Source: Angelakisella sp.
GTDB lineage: Bacteria; Bacillota; Clostridia; Oscillospirales; Ruminococcaceae
Direction of reading: 5' to 3'
Length of the DNA: 9,252 nt
NCBI GenBank assembly: GCA_022794295.1
Contig: JAAWEO010000069.1
Location: 1 to 9,252 of the forward strand
Shown: positions 5,472 through 9,252 of the stretch, in pieces
Position numbering within the stretch: position 1 is the first letter of the stretch
Layout: every line of letters begins with the position of its first letter
Translations under genes and position numbers: made by a program
The notes under the pieces: model-generated
Databases searched by the model: none
The model's input: the letters and a program-made list of their open reading frames with translations, nothing else
What the model was told of the DNA's origin: nothing

Positions 5472-7697
5472 GTGCGGGAAAAGACGGAGAAAGCACTGGA
5501 GCATCTGGAAGGTACGGTGGAGGGCATCATCTTTTATAACGAGGAGAACGGCTTTGCCATTATGGATGTGTCGGTGGAGGACGAGCTGATCACCGTCAAA
5601 GGGACCATCCTGGGGGTGGCGGAGGGGGAGGAGATCGCCGCTGAGGGGCGGTATGTTTCCCACCCCAAGTATGGCCAGCAGTTCCAGGCGGAGGTGATCC
5701 AGCGCACCCTCCCTACCACCGCCAACGCCATCCTGAAATACCTCTCCTCCCGGGCCATTAAGGGAGTGGGGCCCGCCATTGCCCGGCGGATGGTGGATGC
5801 CTTTGGGGATAAGACCCTGGAGGTGATTGAAAAGGACCCCCAGCAGCTGACCCGGGTCCGGGGCATCTCCCAGGACAAGGCCAGGGCGATCGGGGAGGAT
5901 TTCTCCCGCCTTTATGGCATCCGCACGGTGATGCTTTTTCTCAGCAGCTGCGGACTGCCCCCCGGGGTGGCTATCCGGGTGTGGAAGCGATGGGGCGCCC
6001 CTGCTCTGGAGCTGATCAAGGACGACCCCTATGTCCTCTGCTGTGATGAGATCGGTGTGGATTTTGAAACGGTGGACGCCATCGCCCTGGAAAAGCTGGA
6101 GATCCCCCCGGAAAGCTATAAGCGGCTGTGTGCCGGGGTGACCCACATCCTGCGGCACAACAGCCGCCAGGGGCATACCTGCCTGCCGCGGCAGTTCCTG
6201 GAGGAAACCGCCGGGGCCTTTCTGGAGCTTTCCCCGGAGCAAGCCCTGGACACCATTGGGGAGATGGAGCAGGACGGGGACCTGGTGGCGTATCAAACCG
6301 GGGGGCGGAGCTGGCTTTACCTGCCGGAGCTTTACGCCGCCGAAACCACCATCGCCGGACGCATCGCCCTGATGCTCCAGCTGGCATCCCCGCCAAAGGG
6401 GGATTGGGAGGCGGAGACAGACAAGCTGGAGGCCTCCCTGGGCATCACCTACGGGGCCCAGCAGCGCCGCGCCATTCGGGAGGCTATGGAAAACCCCATC
6501 TTTATTCTGACCGGCGGCCCCGGAACGGGAAAAACCACCACCCTGAACGGCATCCTGACCCTGCTGGAGCAGGAGGGCCTCAAGGTGGCTTTGGCCGCCC
6601 CCACCGGCCGCGCGGCAAAGCAGATGACCGAGGTCACCGGCCGGGAGGCCAAAACCATCCACCGCCTGCTGGAGGTAGAGCCCTTCCGGGAGACCCTCAC
6701 CTTTAAGCGCAATGAAAAGAACCCCATCCCTGTTGATGCCATTATTGTGGACGAAATGAGCATGGTGGATGTCCTGATCCTGGAATCCCTTTTCCGGGGG
6801 ATGAAGCTGAGCTGCAAGCTGATCCTGGTGGGGGACAGCGACCAGCTGCCCTCGGTATCGGCGGGACAGGTGCTGGGGGATCTGATCGCCAGCGGCTGCG
6901 TCCCCACCGTCCACCTGGACGAGGTGTTCCGCCAGGCGGCGGAGAGCCTGATCGTGGTCAACGCCCACGCCATTGTAGGGGGCGAGCTTCCCCAGCTGGA
7001 CAAAAAGGATAAGGACTTTTTCTTTCTGCCCCGGCAGAGCTCCCGCCAGGTCCAGGAGCTGGTGGCGGACCTCTGTGCCCGGCGGCTCCCGGCCAGCTAC
7101 GGCTTCCGGCCCTTGTGGGATATTCAGGTGATCACCCCATCCCGCCAGGGGGCCCTGGGCACCCGGGAGCTGAACGCCATCCTCCAGGCGCGGCTGAATC
7201 CGGAGGACCCCCAAAAAAGCGAATTCACCGCACTGGGGCGGACGCTTCGGGAGGGGGACAAGGTGATGCAGATCCGCAACAACTACGACATCCCCTGGGA
7301 AAACGACAGCGGTCAAAAGGGGGAGGGCATTTTCAACGGGGATATTGGAGTCATTGACATGATCGACCCGTCCTCCAAAACCATTCTGGTCCGTTTTGAC
7401 GACATCGTGGTCCCCTATTCCTTTGATTCCGCCGACCAGCTGGAGCACGCCTATGCCATTACCATCCACAAAAGCCAGGGAAGCGAGTTCGAGGCGGTGG
7501 TGATGCCCCTGATGGGAAGCCACCGGAACCTCCACTACCGGAACCTTTTGTACACCGGGGTGACCCGGGCCCGGAAGCTGCTGATCCTGGCAGGGGAAAA
7601 GGATACGGTGGCCCGGATGGTCCGGAACAACCAGCGGGCCAAGCGGTACACCAACCTGCGTTCTATGCTGGAGGAGGCCATCCATGGACTTGATTGA
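5472..7697 (+). CDS. recD2: RecD2-type SF1B DNA helicase
   Basis: This is an ATP-dependent 5'-3' helicase of the RecD2/YrrC family, acting alone (without RecBC) in DNA repair and replication fork maintenance. From the GTG start it has 741 aa, within the family range. The N-terminal domain begins LEGTVEGIIFYNEENGFA, as usual for RecD2. Helix-hairpin-helix segments follow at about 96-145 (IKGVGPAIARR and VRGISQDKARAI). The helicase motifs are all present: motif I GGPGTGKTTT (348-357, K354), motif Ia APTGRAAKQM, motif II VDEMS (D427, E428), motif III VGDSDQLPSV, motif V IHKSQGSEFE (K667) and motif VI TGVTRAR (R699). It ends inside comFC with a 14-nt overlap. The 67-codon upstream extension to an ATG at 5271 contains the -10 box and inverted repeats and is rejected. 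Confidence 0.96.
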   Translation: MREKTEKALEHLEGTVEGIIFYNEENGFAIMDVSVEDELITVKGTILGVAEGEEIAAEGRYVSHPKYGQQFQAEVIQRTLPTTANAILKYLSSRAIKGVGPAIARRMVDAFGDKTLEVIEKDPQQLTRVRGISQDKARAIGEDFSRLYGIRTVMLFLSSCGLPPGVAIRVWKRWGAPALELIKDDPYVLCCDEIGVDFETVDAIALEKLEIPPESYKRLCAGVTHILRHNSRQGHTCLPRQFLEETAGAFLELSPEQALDTIGEMEQDGDLVAYQTGGRSWLYLPELYAAETTIAGRIALMLQLASPPKGDWEAETDKLEASLGITYGAQQRRAIREAMENPIFILTGGPGTGKTTTLNGILTLLEQEGLKVALAAPTGRAAKQMTEVTGREAKTIHRLLEVEPFRETLTFKRNEKNPIPVDAIIVDEMSMVDVLILESLFRGMKLSCKLILVGDSDQLPSVSAGQVLGDLIASGCVPTVHLDEVFRQAAESLIVVNAHAIVGGELPQLDKKDKDFFFLPRQSSRQVQELVADLCARRLPASYGFRPLWDIQVITPSRQGALGTRELNAILQARLNPEDPQKSEFTALGRTLREGDKVMQIRNNYDIPWENDSGQKGEGIFNGDIGVIDMIDPSSKTILVRFDDIVVPYSFDSADQLEHAYAITIHKSQGSEFEAVVMPLMGSHRNLHYRNLLYTGVTRARKLLILAGEKDTVARMVRNNQRAKRYTNLRSMLEEAIHGLD
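7670..7677 (+). promoter_or_regulatory. Ribosome binding site of comFC within recD2
   Basis: GGAGGAGG inside the last codons of recD2 is 6 nt before the comFC ATG. With the 14-nt gene overlap it indicates translational coupling of comFC to recD2. Confidence 0.8.
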
Positions 7698-8328
7698 AAG
7701 CGCCCTGTCCCTGCTGTTCCCGCCCCGGTGCCTCTGCTGCAACCAGGTAGTAGAGCCGGGGGAGGACTGCTGCAGGGAGTGCAGAAGAACATACCCCCTT
7801 TTCCCGCCCCCCGGGGATTGGGAGGGGCGGCCGGTCGTTTCGGTATGGACCTATCTGGACCAGTACCCGGTGGCGATCCGGCGGCTGAAATTCCAGCGGG
7901 ACTACCCTGCCGGGAAGCGGATTGCCCGGCTGATGGCAAAGCAGTGGAAGCGGCAGCGCCCCTGGCAGGGGAAGGAGCTGATCACCTTTGTACCCATGCC
8001 CCCGGAGCGGGAACGGCGCCGGGGCGGGAACCAGGCGGAGCTGCTGGCCCGGTGGATCGGGAAGGAGCTGGGGTGTCCGGTGGAGGGGGTGCTTCGGCGG
8101 GAGGGGATTCTGACTCAACATCAGCTGCCGGCGGCGGCACGGCACCGGCAGGAGAATCCCATGGGGCTTTTGCCGGGGGCGGAGGCGATCATTGCCGGGC
8201 GGCGGGTGGTACTGGTAGACGATTTGGTTACCACGGGGGCCACTGCGGGGGCGTGCATCAGGCTATTGGAAGCAGCCGGTGCAGAGCAAGCCGCAATTCT
8301 AGTCGCCACCCGTGCCGCGGCGGGTTAG
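7684..8328 (+). CDS. comFC: ComF family protein (ComFC-like phosphoribosyltransferase fold)
   Basis: The 214-aa product has the two parts of the ComFC family. The first is an N-terminal zinc-ribbon-like segment with CLCC (C16, C18, C19) and CCREC (C29, C30, C33), where C16/C19 and C30/C33 are likely ligands. The second is a type I phosphoribosyltransferase domain with the PRPP-loop motif VVLVDDLVTTGAT (D179, D180). The family motif QHQLPAAARHRQENP is also present. In naturally competent bacteria ComFC works with the ComFA translocase in moving single-stranded DNA across the membrane. Many Clostridia keep comFC without known transformation, so its role here may differ. It starts inside recD2 and is probably translated by coupling. 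No comFA is in the window. Downstream there is no terminator until 8915, so its mRNA could run into the repeated RNA region. Confidence 0.93.
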   Translation: MDLIESALSLLFPPRCLCCNQVVEPGEDCCRECRRTYPLFPPPGDWEGRPVVSVWTYLDQYPVAIRRLKFQRDYPAGKRIARLMAKQWKRQRPWQGKELITFVPMPPERERRRGGNQAELLARWIGKELGCPVEGVLRREGILTQHQLPAAARHRQENPMGLLPGAEAIIAGRRVVLVDDLVTTGATAGACIRLLEAAGAEQAAILVATRAAAG

Positions 8329-8348
8329 CACCCGCTGGTGCAGCACCA
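8327..8348 (+). promoter_or_regulatory. Overlapping hairpins at the comFC stop codon
   Basis: AGCACC occurs at 8327-8332 (starting inside the TAG stop) and again at 8342-8347, with GGTGC (8337-8341) between them. GGTGC can pair with the upstream GCACC around a CGCT loop, or its TGGTG (8336-8340) can pair with the downstream CACCA (8344-8348). The two pairings exclude each other. The second would mask the 5' strand of the first repeat copy. The function is inferred, not shown. Confidence 0.4.
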
Positions 8349-8526
8349 TACCCGAAGCCCAACGCCCGGTACCGGGCGGCCTGATGGCCGCTGACAGACC
8401 CTACCCGCCGCTGCGCGGCTTAACGGTGTGCGAAGGGGGTAGTGGGTGCCTGGAGTTCGGACGAGTACAGGGCGGGACGATTCCCCTGCCTTTGACGGAC
8501 TGGGGCGGGCGAGATTTCTGCCAGAG
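8341..8526 (+). repeat. 186-bp tandem repeat, copy 1
   Basis: This is the first of two full 186-bp copies, identical to copy 2 at 177 of 186 positions by my count. It begins CAGCACCAT and folds into a series of local hairpins. CGCCCG-GTAC-CGGGCG is at 8363-8378, with GGCC-TGAT-GGCC just after it. ACCC and TACCC (8398-8406) pair with GGGTA and GGGT (8437-8447, GT bulge), enclosing GCCGC-TGC-GCGGC (8407-8419). CAGGG/CCCTG pairs 8468-8472 with 8484-8488. The unit length is a multiple of three, but no protein with a ribosome binding site spans it. Confidence 0.9.
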
Positions 8527-8712
8527 CAGCACCATGCCCGAAGCCTAACGCCCAGTACCGGGCGGCCTGATGGCCGCTGACAGACCCTACCCGCCGCTTC
8601 GCGGCTTAACGGTGTGCGAAGGGGGTAGTGGGTGCCTGGAGTTCGGACGAGTACAGGGCGGGACGATTCCCCTGCTTTTGACGGACTGGGGCGGGCGAGG
8701 TTTCTGCTGGCG
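8527..8712 (+). repeat. 186-bp tandem repeat, copy 2
   Basis: Second full copy, directly abutting copy 1. Differences fall in loops (TGC to TTC in the GCCGC hairpin), at the closing pair of the GTAC loop (G-C in copy 1, A-C here), and in a cluster at the 3' edge (CCAGAG to CTGGCG). The edge changes still allow a CTGC/GCAG hairpin across the junction in both copies. Conservation of hairpins suggests a structured RNA rather than a protein-coding or CRISPR repeat. Confidence 0.9.
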
Positions 8713-8753
8713 CAGCACCATGCCCGAAGCCTAACGCCTAGTACTGGGTAGCC
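8713..8753 (+). repeat. 186-bp repeat, truncated copy 3
   Basis: The first 41 nt of the unit recur a third time at the same 186-nt phase, then the sequence departs from the repeat. Against copy 2 there are four changes, all in the GTAC-loop hairpin (8736-8749), where the A-C closing pair becomes A-T and a C-G becomes T-G. This segment forms the 5' end of the candidate noncoding RNA. Confidence 0.8.
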
Positions 8754-8884
8754 TTTCCGTCACCGGACATCAGTCCGGTCCGGGTCCAGGGCGGACAGCG
8801 CCTGGTCGTCCGCCGCAGCGGGCGAAACTCCCCGATATGAGGCAGCATCCTTCCACATAGGCCGCGGCAATTATATGGTGCTAC

Positions 8885-8915
8885 AGAAAGGATGGCAGAG
8901 CTGTCCTTTCTTTTT
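8885..8915 (+). terminator. Intrinsic terminator of the structured RNA
   Basis: AGAAAGGA (8885-8892) pairs with TCCTTTCT (8904-8911) around an 11-nt loop and runs into TTTTT (8911-8915). It lies 2 nt after the closing helix of the candidate RNA and is the first terminator after comFC. Confidence 0.85.
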
Positions 8916-9252
8916 GCGTCTGTGCGAAGTGACAAGCCGCGGCCGGAACGAGACTGACCGTTACCCAGCCGCGGGGAGCGCCAGGCGCTGGCGGGTTTTG
9001 CTGTCTGCCCTTCAAGACAGGCCCGCAGGGCCGCTTCTTGAACGTGTCTGCCTCTCGTTTCTGGGTGCAGTGTTTTGCTTCGTGGTAGTGACGTTTTCTT
9101 TTGACTGCCACGCGCCGGTCTGCCCCTTCGCATTCCTGTCTCGTTCTAAAGGCCTTTTGCCTCGTTTCGCCTCCCCGGCGAGGGGTCGGGCGCGCGGACC
9201 TTCTGCGGAAGGTCCAAAAGGCCCCTTCGGGGCGGCGCGCCTCACGGGGGGA
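8916..9252. other. Non-coding region dense in inverted repeats
   Basis: No gene is supported. Open frames on the minus strand lack ribosome binding sites and recognisable products. Perfect inverted repeats include AGCGCC/GGCGCT (around 8979-8991), CTGTCT/AGACAG (9001-9006 with 9015-9020), and TTCAAGA/TCTTGAA (9011-9017 with 9036-9042) enclosing GGCCC-GCA-GGGCC. A two-hairpin structure closed by GGCGCGC/GCGCGCC lies at 9189-9241. The CTGTCT/AGACAG and TTCAAGA/TCTTGAA stems overlap and exclude each other. A gene such as raiA/hpf may lie beyond the window, but nothing here shows it. Confidence 0.5.
9189..9241. repeat. Three-way-junction-like inverted repeats
   Basis: GGCGCGC (9189-9195) pairs perfectly with GCGCGCC (9235-9241). 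Between them are two complete hairpins: GGACCTTC-TGCG-GAAGGTCC (9196-9215) and GCCCC-TTC-GGGGC (9221-9233), joined by AAAA. Almost every base is paired, giving a compact three-way junction in RNA or a cruciform in DNA. No T-run follows on either strand inside the window. Confidence 0.65.

Larger units (their letters stand above)
8713..8915 (+). ncRNA. Candidate raiA-motif structured RNA with terminator
   Basis: Directly downstream of comFC, the usual site of the raiA-motif RNA (between comFC and raiA/hpf), lies a strongly structured segment. AGCACCAT (8714-8721) pairs perfectly with ATGGTGCT (8875-8882) as a closing helix. Inside are GCCTA/TAGGC (8729-8733 with 8858-8862), a GTAC-loop hairpin (8736-8749), ACCGGAC-ATCA-GTCCGGT (8762-8779) and GGCGGAC/GTCCGCC (8790-8796 with 8808-8814). 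GCCCG/CGGGC (8722-8726 with 8819-8823) would be a pseudoknot. The intrinsic terminator follows at once. The length of about 200 nt fits. No raiA gene appears before the window ends, and I did not test the family by covariance model, so the identity is inferred. The RNA may instead begin further 5' and include the two repeat copies. Confidence 0.6.

Noticed and set aside
5277..7742. 821-aa open frame on the minus strand
   Set aside because: Shadow of recD2. The + frame carries all helicase motifs, while the minus product is low-complexity and His/Gly/Pro-rich.
8312..8548. 78-aa open frame across the comFC end and repeat
   Set aside because: It overlaps the comFC stop, has no good ribosome binding site, and crosses strongly paired RNA segments.
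8341..8753. CRISPR array or protein repeat
   Set aside because: The 186-bp units abut with no spacers and are far longer than CRISPR repeats. Although 186 is a multiple of three, no frame is continuously open with a start signal.
8738..9133. Minus-strand open frames (131 aa, and 76 aa at 8881-9111)
   Set aside because: No ribosome binding site or recognisable domain. They run through the terminator and the candidate RNA. The Lys/Arg-rich 76-aa frame starts at GTG without an RBS.
9244..9252. Window end repeats the first nine bases of the window, suggesting a circular molecule
   Set aside because: Nine G-rich bases are too few to show circularity, and the content is ordinary chromosomal housekeeping genes.

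Overview
This window looks like a chromosomal stretch of a GC-rich member of the Bacillota, class Clostridia, probably an Oscillospiraceae/Ruminococcaceae-type gut anaerobe. The basis is the bacterial-type AspRS, Gram-positive lipoprotein signal and RecD2, a recD2-comF pair, strong AAGGAGG-like ribosome binding sites, intrinsic terminators, CCA-encoding tRNA genes and high GC. All supported genes are on the + strand. The genus is inferred from gene style, not from a search.

Layout. (1) 1-330: non-coding, G-rich, hairpin-rich DNA. (2) 331-2240: aspS (aspartyl-tRNA synthetase) with its own promoter and a strong terminator. (3) 2269-4521: a two-gene operon with a near-consensus promoter, encoding a CapA-family lipoprotein metallophosphatase and a 10-TM EamA/DMT transporter, followed by two terminator-like hairpins. 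(4) 4565-5083: a consensus extended -10 promoter and tRNA genes Gly(TCC), Arg(TCT), His(GTG), a terminator-like hairpin, tRNA Gln(TTG), and a GAAA-loop terminator. (5) 5084-5471: an intergenic leader with inverted repeats and a TATAAT box. (6) 5472-8328: recD2 and comFC, overlapping by 14 nt and probably translationally coupled. (7) 8329-8915: a 186-bp unit repeated twice in tandem plus the first ~41 nt of a third copy. The third copy runs into a different, structured 3' part that ends in an intrinsic terminator. (8) 8916-9252: non-coding DNA dense in perfect inverted repeats.

The most interesting part is 8329-8915. The position directly after comFC is where the raiA-motif noncoding RNA typically lies in Bacillota and Actinomycetota, between comFC and raiA/hpf. 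The third unit has a closing helix (8714-8721 with 8875-8882), internal hairpins, a possible pseudoknot and a terminator, as expected for such an RNA. Unusually, its 5' portion is preceded by two 186-bp tandem copies that are about 95% identical to each other. Each carries the same 5' strand of the closing helix, while the 3' strand is present once. The differences between copies in one hairpin keep the pairing, which suggests selection on RNA structure. I could not run a covariance-model search, so the raiA assignment is an inference from context and structure.
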